A DNA stretch of 64,000 nucleotides from Pandoraea horticolens (GCF_902459555.1 NZ_CABPSM010000001.1:496001-560000); one strand, 5' to 3'; shown: positions 1-8,816, counted from the stretch's first letter. The notes: generated by a model not told the origin, from the letters alone. Numbers and translations are program-made.

Positions 1-1
1 G

Positions 2-328
2 CCGCTCACGCGGGTGAGCGCCGTGCGCGAAGCTCCTACTCCGCTCGTCTCGCGCGAAGTCGTCGTCTCCGGCTGCGTCAATCGCCGTCACTCGTTCGAT
101 CTCTGTTCGCTCATGCGTCTGCCGACGCAACTGACCGGGCCGCTCGATGTCGGCACGCTCGCCGTCTATGAACGCGACGGCCTCCCGCTTGGCGACGACG
201 AAGGAGGCATTGGCCTAATTTCGACGGGCGACCTGCGCGTGGCGCTACGCCAGGTGCGAGCCCTCAAGCGGCTCACCGTCCATCTGGCCGATCCGCACAC
301 GCGCTGCCCCCCTTCGCGACGACCGTGA
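2..328 (+). CDS. Molybdopterin-dependent oxidoreductase-like protein, C-terminal part (5' end open)
   Basis: The reading frame is open to the left edge of the window, so the true start may lie upstream; the first visible start codon is GTG at 14. The visible stretch ends in segments like 'LAVYERDGLPLGDDEGGIGL' followed by 'ISTGDLRVALRQVRALKRL'. These resemble the C-terminal end of small periplasmic proteins with a sulfite-oxidase-type molybdopterin fold, where an 'ERDGxPLxDDEGxI' block precedes a final 'RHVKxLxxI' strand. No catalytic cysteine can be assigned in this fragment. It is followed after about 40 bases by agmatine deiminase on the same strand, with no obvious functional link. The family call is from motif memory only and is moderate. 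Confidence 0.45.
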   Translation, partial: PLTRVSAVREAPTPLVSREVVVSGCVNRRHSFDLCSLMRLPTQLTGPLDVGTLAVYERDGLPLGDDEGGIGLISTGDLRVALRQVRALKRLTVHLADPHTRCPPSRRP

Positions 329-370
329 GCCACCTACACTGGTGGCACTCTTCCAACGGTAACGCGAACT

Positions 371-1441
371 ATGACCGCATCTCACCGCAATTCCGACTCG
401 ACAGGCGCGAACGCCATCGGCCGCTGGCGCATGCCGCCCGAGTGGCATCCGCACGCCGCCTGCTGGATGGCGTGGCCGAGCCACACGGTGGTATCGGGCG
501 CGCGACGGCATGAGGTGATTCAGGAACTGGGCGCGATCGCCCACGCGATTGCGCAATTCGAACCCCTGCACGTCGCCGTCGATCCGGCCCACATGGACGA
601 AGCACTGCGTTTTCTGCCGATCAGCACCACGCTTCACCTCATGCCTGTAGACGATCACTGGATGCGCGACACCGGCCCGACCTTCGTGTTCGACGACGCG
701 ATGACATTGCACGCCGTGCGCTGGAACTTCAACGGCTGGGGGCAGAAGCTGCAACCGATGCCCGGCGCCGATCCAAGGGTGGCGGAACGCGTTGCCTATG
801 CGCTCGGTGCTGGCACGGCACCCGCGTCGCTCGTGGCCGAAGGCGGATCGTTGCATGTGGATGGGCAAGGCACGTTGATCGTGACGGAGACCTCAATTCT
901 CAATGAGAACCGCAATCCCGGTCTGACGCGCCGCGAGGCCGAAGATGTCTTTCGTCACTGGCTGGGCGTCACGCACATCGTATGGCTGCCGGGTTCGTGG
1001 CTCGACGTGATAACCGACGGTCATGTCGATGGCGCCGCATGCTTCGTGCGGCCTGGCGTGTTGCTCGCGACAGGGACTTGCGACGACGACGAATGGTCGC
1101 GTGAGACGAGAGAGAACCTGCGCGCGCTACGGCTCGCGCGCGACGCCTGCGGACGGCCCTTCGAGATCGGCCTGCTGCCATCGCCCGACTTCGACGCCCT
1201 GCCCGCCGACATTGCCGGCGATCCCGACTTCGCGCCGGTGTACGTGAACTTCTATCTGCCCAACGAGGGGGTCGTCATGGCGTCGTTCGGCGATCCCGCG
1301 GCCGATGCGCATGCGCACGACATCGTGAAACAAGCGTTCCCCGACAGACACGTCGTGCAGTTGCCGCTTCGCGGGATTGCCCGGCGCGGCGGCGGCATTC
1401 ACTGTTGCACGCAGCAACAACCGGCCACCGCGCGGCCCTAA
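371..1441 (+). CDS. aguA: Agmatine deiminase (peptidyl-arginine deiminase family)
   Basis: Hydrolyses agmatine to N-carbamoylputrescine and ammonia, the first step of the agmatine route to putrescine; cytoplasmic. The 356-residue length is normal for the family. Visible hallmarks are 'MPPEWHPHAACWMAWP' near the N-terminus, 'HWMRDTGPTFV' around residue 97, 'NFNGWGQK' after it, 'LPGSWLDVITDGHVDGAACF' in the middle, and the C-terminal nucleophile region GGGIHCCTQQQP. The catalytic Cys is the first C after the invariant His. The next residue is also Cys, where family members I recall usually have Ile or Val. No N-carbamoylputrescine amidase (aguB) gene is adjacent. It is convergent with the GntR gene, whose stop lies 14 bases beyond. 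Confidence 0.9.
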   Translation: MTASHRNSDSTGANAIGRWRMPPEWHPHAACWMAWPSHTVVSGARRHEVIQELGAIAHAIAQFEPLHVAVDPAHMDEALRFLPISTTLHLMPVDDHWMRDTGPTFVFDDAMTLHAVRWNFNGWGQKLQPMPGADPRVAERVAYALGAGTAPASLVAEGGSLHVDGQGTLIVTETSILNENRNPGLTRREAEDVFRHWLGVTHIVWLPGSWLDVITDGHVDGAACFVRPGVLLATGTCDDDEWSRETRENLRALRLARDACGRPFEIGLLPSPDFDALPADIAGDPDFAPVYVNFYLPNEGVVMASFGDPAADAHAHDIVKQAFPDRHVVQLPLRGIARRGGGIHCCTQQQPATARP

Positions 1442-1455
1442 GCCGTCAGGCTGTC

Positions 1456-2499
1456 TTAACTCGACGCCGCACGGCGTTTGCGCGGGGCCGTCACCTTCGC
1501 CGCCACCCCCGCCTTCGTGCTTGCCGTCTTCGGCTTCGCCGACGTCTTGCCGGCAGTCTTCGCGAGAACCGTCCCCTCGCCCGCCGCCTTACGCACGGTC
1601 CGCTTCGGCGGCACGGTGCCAGCTTCCGGCGACATCTTCACCGCCGCAGACTTGCGACGTGGTAGCGGCGGCGCACCGGCCCCAAGCTGCGAGCGCACGC
1701 GCTGCTGCATGTCAGCGATATCCGAGTCGAGAATCAGACGGCCGCGCAGCTTCCCGTTCATCCGCTTGATATAGGTGCGCGCCTCCTGCATATGGAAATG
1801 CATGAGTTCGCGCACGCGCTGCGCGTCGCCGGCGCGCGCCGCTTCGGTAATCTCGCGATGAATGTTGACGTTCGCCGTGCCGAACTTCTCATGCTCGCGG
1901 CGCGGGGTCTCGTTGCCGAACACGATCAACTGGCGAATCATCTCGTTGACGAGTTCGCAGGTGAAACGCAAGAAACTGTTGGGATTGGCGGCCGCGAGAA
2001 TGTCGTGAAAGTCGACATCGGCCTGACGCTGACGCAGCAATTCGCGGCGATCGTGCGACGCCGGGCTGCAACACGCCATGTTGTGCTCCAGCGCTTCGAA
2101 GTCGGCCTCGGTCAGATGCGGCACGGCACCGGCAGCCAGCTCCGGTTCGAGCAACTGACGCACCGTATAGATGTCGTCGATGCTCACTTCCTTGAAGAAG
2201 AGATAGTTCTGCATGAGCTGAAACGTGCGCTCAAGCGGCACCTCCACCACCATGCCGCCGCCCGACGGCCCCGTGCTCACTTTGATGAGCCCCTGCACTT
2301 CGAGCGACTTGAGCGCCTCTCGAATGGTGCTCTTCGACACCCCGAACATCTGCTGCAGTTCCACTTCACGCGGCAGACGATCGCCGGGCAACAGATTGCC
2401 TTCGGTAATCAGACGCTTGATGGCTTCGGCAACGAGATCGCCGCGTTTTTGCTGTTTGATTTCCAACGGCTCTCGCACCATTTGCGCGTCCAATGCCAT
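1456..2499 (-). CDS. FadR/GntR-family transcriptional regulator with basic Lys/Ala-rich C-terminal tail
   Basis: Residues about 10-75 are a GntR winged helix-turn-helix ('DLVAEAIKRLITEGNLLPGD', 'FGVSKSTIREALKSLEVQGL'). It is followed by an all-helical FCD ligand-binding domain to about residue 235, with acidic and His residues ('DVDFHDILA', 'NVNIHREITEAARAGD', 'HMQEA') typical of a metal or acid pocket. The last roughly 80-90 residues are low complexity and rich in K, A, T and P, ending in PRKRRAASS, like a histone-H1-type tail; FadR-type regulators normally stop near 240. I chose ATG 2499 because GAGG sits 7 bases upstream; a GTG at 2571 in the same frame has its GGAG too close. It is divergent from the ABC-transporter operon at 2773, which it probably controls. 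Confidence 0.85.
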   Translation of the reverse strand: MALDAQMVREPLEIKQQKRGDLVAEAIKRLITEGNLLPGDRLPREVELQQMFGVSKSTIREALKSLEVQGLIKVSTGPSGGGMVVEVPLERTFQLMQNYLFFKEVSIDDIYTVRQLLEPELAAGAVPHLTEADFEALEHNMACCSPASHDRRELLRQRQADVDFHDILAAANPNSFLRFTCELVNEMIRQLIVFGNETPRREHEKFGTANVNIHREITEAARAGDAQRVRELMHFHMQEARTYIKRMNGKLRGRLILDSDIADMQQRVRSQLGAGAPPLPRRKSAAVKMSPEAGTVPPKRTVRKAAGEGTVLAKTAGKTSAKPKTASTKAGVAAKVTAPRKRRAASS

Positions 2500-2604
2500 G
2501 TAGCGCCTCAAAAAGGTCTTGTTCACACGAATTTCCGACTGTGCCGCCTCGGAATTTTTTCCGATTGACACTCCAAAGCATTATACCTACGATCAAATCC
2601 ATCC

Positions 2605-2622
2605 TATTTATCATTATAAATA
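2605..2622. promoter_or_regulatory. Candidate GntR operator in the divergent GntR/ABC promoter region
   Basis: TATTTAT and ATAAATA form a perfect 7-bp inverted repeat separated by CATT, inside an AT-rich patch of the 273-base divergent region 2500-2772. A second, imperfect outer pair (ATCC at 2601 and GGAT at 2627) flanks it. The position is suitable for a regulator acting on both its own gene and the transporter operon. Assignment to the GntR protein is inference from location alone. Confidence 0.35.
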
Positions 2623-2772
2623 TGACGGATAGGGATAAGGCCCCGGACGTTGCAAGTCGTTACCGTCAGGTCGCTGCCCCGGATCGATTTTTTAAGGTCT
2701 GCGGCCGGTCAGCGGGTGACGCGCTGCACGTTGGCACCCCATGAACGATTGCTCTCTTTGCTGGAGACCCAA

Positions 2773-3978
2773 TTGAATCGTCGTGAACTGTTGAAGCTCG
2801 CCGCTGCGGCGTCTCTGCCTGGCTCCCTACTCACCGCTCGCGACGTGTTCGCGCAAAGCACCGGCGCCATTCAATTGGCGTGTCCGGTGCCGATGTCGGG
2901 GCCGTTCGCCGCCAACGGCAAATTCGCCGATCTCGGCATGAAGCTCATCGTCGAGCAGTACGGCAAAGTGCTGGGCCGCCCGCTCGCCTATACCACCCTC
3001 GACACCGAGGGAAAACCCGCCACGGCCATTCGCCGTGTGCAGGAAATCGCGCAGCAGAAGGGCGCGCGCTTCTTCGCGGGCGGCATTCTGTCGTCCGAGG
3101 CGCTGGCGATGGGCAAGGAAGCCGAGAAGGCCGGCGGCATCTTCATCACCACGGCCGGGGCCGACGAAATCACGGGCAAGGATTGCAACAGCGCCACGTT
3201 CCGCTGGTCGGTGCCGACCTTTGGCGCCATAGAGCAAACGGTGCGCCCGCTCATCGAATCGATGCCCAAGGCCAAGCGCTGGTACACGATCACGCCGCAA
3301 TACGTGTTCGGCGAAGGTCTGCTCACTGCCGCGAAGAACATCTTCAAGGAGAAAGGCATCGAGCACGTGGGCAACAGCTATCACTCGCTCACGGAGAAGG
3401 AGTTCTCGGGCTATCTCACGAACGCGGCTGCCGCCAAGCCCGACGTGCTGCTGATCCTGAACTTCGGCTCGCAATCGTCCGACACGCTACGTCAGGCGGT
3501 GAGCTTCGGCATGAAGAAGAACTGCACGATCCTGATGGCGTGGGCATCGGGCCTGGAACAGTTCGAGACGCTCGGCGCCGATCTGTGCGACGGTGTGTAC
3601 TTCGGCGCGCAGTACTGGCACGCCGTGGCCTCGCCGCTGAATCTCGATCTCGTCAAACGCACGCAGGACCGCTTCAAGCAGAACCCGAATTACAGCCTCG
3701 CGGGCTCGTACATCTGCACCAAGCTCATGCTCGACGCCATGGTCAAGGCGGGCAGTGCCGATCCGAAGGCGGTCATCACTGCGATGGAAGGCATGAAGTA
3801 CGACGGTCTCACCGGTCCGGAGGAAATCCGAAAGGGCGACCATCAGGTACTCAAGAACTACTATCTGCTCAAGGGCAAGCCCAAGTCGAAGATGAAGAAT
3901 GCCGACGACTACGCCGACATTGTCAGCGCCGGGAAATCGTTCCTGCCACTCGACAAGACCGAGTGCAAGATGGCGTGA
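2773..3978 (+). CDS. ABC transporter substrate-binding protein, branched-chain amino acid/amide type
   Basis: Periplasmic binding protein for the permease and ATPase genes that follow. The mature part is a type I periplasmic fold ('GAIQLACPVPMSGPFAANGK', 'GKVLGRPLAYTTLDTEGKPA', 'GGILSSEALAMGKEAEKAGG'), as in the LivJ/AmiC/Urt families. I chose TTG at 2773 because GGAG lies at 2763-2766 with 6 bases of spacing and because it yields a clean signal peptide (NRRELLKLAAAASLPGS...VFAQ) with a twin Arg near the N-terminus. Longer in-frame starts upstream would add an unlikely arginine-rich prefix. The protein is about 401 residues. The ligand cannot be read from sequence; the downstream M20 and M81 hydrolases suggest an amide, ureido or peptide-like compound. 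Confidence 0.85.
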   Translation: MNRRELLKLAAAASLPGSLLTARDVFAQSTGAIQLACPVPMSGPFAANGKFADLGMKLIVEQYGKVLGRPLAYTTLDTEGKPATAIRRVQEIAQQKGARFFAGGILSSEALAMGKEAEKAGGIFITTAGADEITGKDCNSATFRWSVPTFGAIEQTVRPLIESMPKAKRWYTITPQYVFGEGLLTAAKNIFKEKGIEHVGNSYHSLTEKEFSGYLTNAAAAKPDVLLILNFGSQSSDTLRQAVSFGMKKNCTILMAWASGLEQFETLGADLCDGVYFGAQYWHAVASPLNLDLVKRTQDRFKQNPNYSLAGSYICTKLMLDAMVKAGSADPKAVITAMEGMKYDGLTGPEEIRKGDHQVLKNYYLLKGKPKSKMKNADDYADIVSAGKSFLPLDKTECKMA

Positions 3979-4017
3979 CGAAGCAGCGCAACGCCATCGC
4001 TGTCTGAAGTGTCGCTC

Positions 4018-4041
4018 GCGGGGACGCCTTGCCGTCCCCGC
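4018..4041 (+). other. Intercistronic stem-loop after the binding-protein gene
   Basis: GCGGGGACG and CGTCCCCGC form a perfect 9-bp stem around the loop CCTTGC, 40 bases after the binding-protein stop. No T-run follows, so it is not a simple terminator. Such hairpins often protect the 3' end of binding-protein mRNA so that it is made in excess over the permease. An 11-base direct repeat (GCCGCACGGCG at 4055 and 4069) follows before the permease start. Confidence 0.5.
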
Positions 4042-4118
4042 ATGTGTCGTCTGTGCCGCACGGCGAAAGCCGCACGGCGCACGGTGCTCCACGTCCACTC
4101 AAGTTCTCCGGGACGCGC

Positions 4119-4976
4119 ATGAACGTCTATTTGCTGCAAGTCATCAATGGCGTCGGGATCGGGATGTTGTACTTCCTGCTCGCCGTCGGGTTATCGATCA
4201 TCTTCGGCCTGCTGCGCTTCGTGAACTTCGCACACGGCGCCTTCTATCTGCTCGGTGCCTATTTCTGCTATCAGGCGCTGCAATGGGGGCTGTCGTTCTG
4301 GCTCGCGCTGATCCTGTGTCCGATCGTCGTGGGCGCGCTCGCGTGGATCGCCGAAAAGGTGCTGCTCTCGCATATCTACGAGAAGGCGCACGAATTCCAC
4401 ATCCTCGTCACGGTCGGCCTCGCACTGGTTGTGCAGGAACTGGTCATCATCGTGTGGGGGCCGCTGGGCGATAACGTCGCCGTGCCCGAGGTACTCGACG
4501 GCGTGGTGATGTGGGGCAGTTTCATCTATCCGAAATACCGGCTCTTTCTCATCGGCTTCACCGCAGTCTTCGCCGCCGTGCTCTGGTGGCTGCTCGAAGG
4601 CACCCGTCTGGGCAGTGCGGTGCGCGCGGGCAGCGAGTCGTCCGAGATGGTGTCGCTGCTCGGCATCAACGTGTTCCGGGTGTTCAGTCTCGCCTTCGCG
4701 CTTGGCGCGGGCACGGCTGCGCTTGCGGGCGTGCTGGCCGCACCGGTGCGCGGTGTCGAACCGTTCATGGGCATCGAGGCGCTGGGCATTGCCTTCGTGG
4801 TGGTCGTCATCGGCGGCATGGGCAGTTTCGCTGGCGCGCTCGTGGGCGGTCTCGTGATCGGCATCGTGCAGAGTCTGATGAGCACGATCTGGCCGGAAGG
4901 CGCTCGACTGATGATTTATGTGGCGATGGCAGCCGTGCTGCTCATGCGTCCGCACGGCCTGCTCGGGAGGGGATGA
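4119..4976 (+). CDS. ABC transporter permease, LivH type
   Basis: An inner-membrane channel subunit of the branched-chain amino acid ABC family, about 285 residues with about eight predicted hydrophobic segments. The family block 'GLSIIFGLLRFVNFAHGAFY' lies near residues 20-45. The cytoplasmic coupling loop with 'GTRLGSAVRAGSE' and 'LLGINVFRVFSLAFALG' follows around 165-200, and 'FVVVVIGGMGSFAGALVGG' near the C-terminus. I chose ATG 4119 because the protein then begins directly with the first hydrophobic segment (MNVYLLQVINGVGIG). The stop codon overlaps the next start (ATGA at 4973-4976), showing translational coupling to the second permease. Confidence 0.85.
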   Translation: MNVYLLQVINGVGIGMLYFLLAVGLSIIFGLLRFVNFAHGAFYLLGAYFCYQALQWGLSFWLALILCPIVVGALAWIAEKVLLSHIYEKAHEFHILVTVGLALVVQELVIIVWGPLGDNVAVPEVLDGVVMWGSFIYPKYRLFLIGFTAVFAAVLWWLLEGTRLGSAVRAGSESSEMVSLLGINVFRVFSLAFALGAGTAALAGVLAAPVRGVEPFMGIEALGIAFVVVVIGGMGSFAGALVGGLVIGIVQSLMSTIWPEGARLMIYVAMAAVLLMRPHGLLGRG

Positions 4977-5965
4977 TGCTGGTACGTTACCGTTTTTGGC
5001 TGCTCGCCGCCGCTGTCACACTGATCCTGCCGGTCACGTTGTCGTCGGGCACGCTCGCGACCGAAGTCCTCGTCTACGCGCTCGCCGTGCTCGGTTGCAA
5101 TCTGCTGCTCGGCTACACCGGTCTGCTCTCGTTCGGTCAGGGCATCTTCTTCGGCCTGGGCAGCTACACGCTGGGCATCATGCTCACGCGCACGGCGTTG
5201 CCCATGCCGCTCGCCGTCGTCGCATCGATCGTGCTGGGCGCGGTGATCGCGGCCGTCGTCGGCAGCTTCGCGATCCGTCAGAAGGGCACCTACTTCGTGA
5301 TGCTCACGCTCGCGTGCGCGCAGATGTTCTACTTCCTCGCCTACACCGCAACGGACTGGACCGGCGGCGACAACGGGCTGCTCGACATCCCACGCAAATC
5401 ACTGGCCATCGGCGGCAAGACGCTCATCCCGCTCGAGACGCCGTGGCAGTACTACACCTTCGTCGCCATCGTCTTCCTGATCGTCTTCGCGGCACTGTTG
5501 CGCGTGGCCGATTCGGTGTTCGGCCGCACGCTGCTCGCCATTCGCGACAACGAAACCCGCGCCGCCGCCATCGGCTATCACGTGAAGACGTTCAAGCTCG
5601 TGGCGTTCGCCATCTCGGGCGCCGTCACGGCGCTCGCCGGTGCCTTGCATGCGCTGATGACGGGTATCGCGCCGCTGTCGAACATCGAATACCACACGAG
5701 CGAGATGATCCTCGTGATGACGGTGATCGGCGGCACGGGCAATCTGTTCGCTTCGGTGCTGGGCGCTGCGTTCTACGTGCTCGCCGCCGACTGGCTCTCC
5801 ACGCTCTGGCCGCGCTGGCTGTTGTTGCTCGGCCTGCTGCTTATCGCCGTGAGTTTGTTCATGCATCGCGGCCTGTGGGGTGTAGGGGAATCGCTGTGGT
5901 ATCGCATCACCGGCAAACGCGGCGACACCAACGGCAAACTGGATACGCAGGGAGATGCGACATGA
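4973..5965 (+). CDS. ABC transporter permease, LivM type
   Basis: The second inner-membrane permease of the transporter, about 330 residues. It carries the LivM signature 'NLLLGYTGLLSFGQGIFFGL' around residue 42, 'RQKGTYFVMLTLACAQMF' around 103 and 'SVFGRTLLAIRDNETRAAAI' around 180. It ends in a hydrophobic segment and a basic, polar tail. Two adjacent ATG codons (4973, 4976) can serve as start; the first overlaps the upstream stop, and a GGGAGGGG ribosome site sits just before. The stop overlaps the ATPase start by four bases. It forms the heteromeric channel with the preceding LivH-like subunit. Confidence 0.85.
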   Translation: MMLVRYRFWLLAAAVTLILPVTLSSGTLATEVLVYALAVLGCNLLLGYTGLLSFGQGIFFGLGSYTLGIMLTRTALPMPLAVVASIVLGAVIAAVVGSFAIRQKGTYFVMLTLACAQMFYFLAYTATDWTGGDNGLLDIPRKSLAIGGKTLIPLETPWQYYTFVAIVFLIVFAALLRVADSVFGRTLLAIRDNETRAAAIGYHVKTFKLVAFAISGAVTALAGALHALMTGIAPLSNIEYHTSEMILVMTVIGGTGNLFASVLGAAFYVLAADWLSTLWPRWLLLLGLLLIAVSLFMHRGLWGVGESLWYRITGKRGDTNGKLDTQGDAT

Positions 5966-6738
5966 GCGACGCGCCTAACGCGCTTATTGAAGCCAGCGGC
6001 ATCGTCAAACGCTACGGCAAATTCACAGCGCTGCATGGCGTGGATCTGCGCGTGGCCCCGCGCACGGTGCATTCCGTCATCGGCCCGAACGGCGCGGGCA
6101 AGACCACCCTGTTCCACATGCTCACCGGCACCGTGCCTGTCTCGGGCGGACGCATCCTGTTCGACGGTCACGACGTGACGACCGAAGCCGATTACCGCCG
6201 TGTGCAACGCGGCATTGCCCGCTCGTTTCAGGTGACGGCGCTGTTCCAGAACCTGTCGGTACGCGAGAACCTGCGACTGGCTGCGCTGGGTGTCACACCG
6301 CGCCACGCGCTCTCGTGCTGGCGCAAGGCCGACGGCCCACGCGCCTGCGCCAGCGTCGTCGACGACGTGCTCACGCGGCTCGCCCTCACGCGTCACGCCG
6401 ACACTGCGGCGGGGGCGCTCTCGCACGGACAGCAACGCCGCCTCGAAGTCGGCATGGCGCTGGCGGCGCGTCCCAAAGCCATCTTTCTCGACGAGCCGAC
6501 GTCCGGCATGGGCATCGACGATCTCGACGACATGAAGCAACTCATCCGCGGCCTGCGCGACGATCACACCGTGGTGCTCATCGAACACAACATGAACATC
6601 GTGATGGACATCTCCGACACGATCACCGTCATGCAACAAGGCCGCGTACTGGTCGAGGGCAAGCCGGACGTCATTCGCGCCGACGATCGCGTGCGCGCCG
6701 CCTATCTCGGCAACATGATTACCGGAGGCCGCGCATGA
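5962..6738 (+). CDS. ABC transporter ATP-binding protein, LivG type
   Basis: One of two cytoplasmic ATPases of the transporter. Walker A is GPNGAGKTT near residue 40, the Q-loop region is 'GIARSFQVTALFQNLSVREN', the signature is LSHGQQRRLEVGMAL and Walker B is 'AIFLDEPTSGM'. The protein ends with 'VLVEGKPDVIRADDRVRAAY', the usual LivG C-terminal element. About 258 residues, normal for the family. The ATG at 5962 has GGGAG upstream and overlaps the LivM-type stop. The next gene starts four bases before its stop. Confidence 0.87.
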   Translation: MSDAPNALIEASGIVKRYGKFTALHGVDLRVAPRTVHSVIGPNGAGKTTLFHMLTGTVPVSGGRILFDGHDVTTEADYRRVQRGIARSFQVTALFQNLSVRENLRLAALGVTPRHALSCWRKADGPRACASVVDDVLTRLALTRHADTAAGALSHGQQRRLEVGMALAARPKAIFLDEPTSGMGIDDLDDMKQLIRGLRDDHTVVLIEHNMNIVMDISDTITVMQQGRVLVEGKPDVIRADDRVRAAYLGNMITGGRA

Positions 6739-7436
6739 TTCTCGACGTCGCAGGCATTCACAGCTATTACGGCAAGAGCCACATCCTGCAAGGCGTGTCG
6801 CTGAACGTCGGCGACGGGGAACTCGTCACGCTGCTGGGCCGCAATGGCGCGGGCAAGTCGACGACGCTCAAGACCATCGCCGGCGTGGTCACGCCCAAGG
6901 CAGGCAGCATCTCGTTTCTGGGCAAGCCCGTCGCCGGGCAGCCCGCGCACCGCATCGCGGCAAAGGGCGTATGTTTCGTGCCCGAGCATCGGGGCATCTT
7001 CAAGCTGCTCACCGTCGAAGAGAATCTCAAGCTCGGCGCGCGGCGCGATTCGCCGTGGCAGCTTGCCGACATCTACCGCATCTTTCCGCGCCTGCAGGAG
7101 CGTCGCAAGAATGGCGGTGCGCAACTCTCCGGCGGCGAACAGCAAATGCTCGCGATCGGCCGCGCGCTGATGAATCATCCGCGCCTGCTCATGCTCGACG
7201 AGCCGGTCGAGGGCCTCGCCCCCGTGATCGTCGAAGAGATCGTGGCGCAGTTGAAGCTCATCAAGCAGGCGGGTGTGGCCATCCTGCTCGTTGAACAGAA
7301 TCTGGAAGTCTGCACGCAACTCGCCGACCGGCACTACATCGTCGAGCAAGGCGTGATCGTGTATGGCGCGGACAACGCCGCTTTTCTCGCCGACGAGGTC
7401 GTCAAGGACCGTTATCTCGGCGTGGGCGTGGCGTGA
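6735..7436 (+). CDS. ABC transporter ATP-binding protein, LivF type
   Basis: The second ATPase, about 233 residues. Walker A is GRNGAGKST near residue 35, 'GVCFVPEHRGIFKLLTVEEN' is the Q-loop region, LSGGEQQMLAIGRAL is the signature and 'LLMLDEPVEGLAPVIVEEI' contains Walker B, all classic for LivF. The start ATG at 6735 overlaps the previous stop (ATGA). The next gene begins 117 bases later, so the transporter genes and the two hydrolases probably share one transcript. Confidence 0.87.
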   Translation: MILDVAGIHSYYGKSHILQGVSLNVGDGELVTLLGRNGAGKSTTLKTIAGVVTPKAGSISFLGKPVAGQPAHRIAAKGVCFVPEHRGIFKLLTVEENLKLGARRDSPWQLADIYRIFPRLQERRKNGGAQLSGGEQQMLAIGRALMNHPRLLMLDEPVEGLAPVIVEEIVAQLKLIKQAGVAILLVEQNLEVCTQLADRHYIVEQGVIVYGADNAAFLADEVVKDRYLGVGVA

Positions 7437-7553
7437 GCCGCGCGTCCCGCATTCCCCCGACGCGCGTCGTCAAGCCGCTAGGCGAGCGCGCCGTTCTGCC
7501 AACGCATGCGCCAGCGTAAACCGCGCGGCGCACGCTCTGAAGGACTTGTGAAC

Positions 7554-8816
7554 ATGGAACGTCTCGATCAACCGGCTGCCGCAGTGCGCGTCGACGGCGC
7601 GCGCCTGTGGGGCAGCCTCATGCAACTCGCGCAAATCGGCGCGACCGCCAAGGGCGGCGTCTGCCGCCTGGCGCTGACCGAACTCGACCGGCAAGGCCGC
7701 GATCTGTTCGTGAAGTGGGCAAAGGAGATCGGTTGCACGGTGCGTATCGACGCCATCGGCAACATCTTCGCGCGCCGCGCCGGACGCAACGACGCACTGC
7801 CGCCCGTCATGACCGGCAGCCACATCGACACCCAGCCGACCGGCGGCAAGTTCGACGGCAACTACGGTGTGCTCGCCGGACTAGAGGTGCTGCGCGCGCT
7901 CAGCGACCACGGCATCGTGACCGAAGCGCCGCTCGAAGTCGCCGTCTGGACTAACGAAGAGGGGTCGCGCTTCGTCCCCGTGATGATGGGGTCCGGCGTC
8001 TACGCGGGCGCCTTCACGCTGGAACACGCGCTCGCACAGAAAGACCACGACGGCGTGAGCGTCGCCGAAGCGTTGTGCGCCATCGGCTATGCCGGCGCGG
8101 CGCCGGCGGTCGGTCAGACAGGGGCCGTCGGGGCGTACTTCGAAGCCCACATCGAGCAGGGCCCGGTGCTCGAAGCCCACGAGAAAACCATCGGCGTGGT
8201 GCAAGGCGCGCTGGGTCAGCGCTGGTACGACGTCACCGTCACCGGCATGGAGGCGCATGCGGGCCCCACACCGATGGAGTTGCGCCGCGACGCGTTGCTC
8301 GCCGCTGCCCAGTTGATTCAGGCAGTGAACCGCATCGCGTGCGAGCACGCACCGCACGCACGCGGCACCGTCGGCTGGGTCGACAACTATCCGAACTCGC
8401 GCAACGTCATTCCGGGCCGTGTGAAGCTCTCCGTCGATCTGCGCGCGGCAGACGACGCCACGCTCGACACCCTGAACGCCAAGCTGCGCGCCGAGTGCGC
8501 CGCGTTGAGCACGAAGGGCATCGACGTCGCCATCGAACAGGTGGTGTACTTCCCGCCGCAACCGTTTGCACCGGAACTCGTGGGCGCGATTCGCGATGCC
8601 GCCAAAGCGCTTGGTCTGTCGTCGATGGATGCCATCAGCGGTGCCGGGCACGATGCGGTTTATCTGGCGCGCGTGGCCCCGACGGCGATGATCTTCGTGC
8701 CGTGCAAGGACGGCATCAGCCACAACGAAATCGAGGATGCCGATCCGGCGCACCTCGAAGCCGGTTGCAACGTGCTGTTGCAGGCGATGCTGCAACGCGC
8801 AGGAGGTGCCGCATGA
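7554..8816 (+). CDS. M20-family Zn-dependent amidase/hydantoinase-carbamoylase (N-carbamoyl amino acid or allantoate amidohydrolase type)
   Basis: A predicted dinuclear zinc hydrolase cleaving ureido or amide nitrogen, of the AllC/HyuC/UAH branch of M20. Metal ligands are visible in 'GSHIDTQPTGGKFDGNYGVL' (His, then Asp), 'TNEEGSRF' (Glu-Glu), 'FEAHIEQGPVLE' (His) and 'GISHNEIEDADP' (C-terminal His). About 420 residues, the usual length. I chose ATG 7554 because AAGGA lies about 10 bases upstream; earlier in-frame starts add an Arg-rich prefix. The stop overlaps the MlrC-like gene by four bases. Together with the transporter it probably opens or deaminates an imported ureido or amide compound. 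The exact substrate is not readable from sequence. Confidence 0.85.
   Translation: MERLDQPAAAVRVDGARLWGSLMQLAQIGATAKGGVCRLALTELDRQGRDLFVKWAKEIGCTVRIDAIGNIFARRAGRNDALPPVMTGSHIDTQPTGGKFDGNYGVLAGLEVLRALSDHGIVTEAPLEVAVWTNEEGSRFVPVMMGSGVYAGAFTLEHALAQKDHDGVSVAEALCAIGYAGAAPAVGQTGAVGAYFEAHIEQGPVLEAHEKTIGVVQGALGQRWYDVTVTGMEAHAGPTPMELRRDALLAAAQLIQAVNRIACEHAPHARGTVGWVDNYPNSRNVIPGRVKLSVDLRAADDATLDTLNAKLRAECAALSTKGIDVAIEQVVYFPPQPFAPELVGAIRDAAKALGLSSMDAISGAGHDAVYLARVAPTAMIFVPCKDGISHNEIEDADPAHLEAGCNVLLQAMLQRAGGAA

Noticed and set aside
4511-4972. Longer second permease frame starting far inside the first permease gene
   Set aside because: The prefix is Arg/His-rich and non-hydrophobic; the ATG at 4973 has a ribosome site and overlaps the upstream stop. 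The same reasoning trims the long prefixes of both ATPases and of wspB and wspC.
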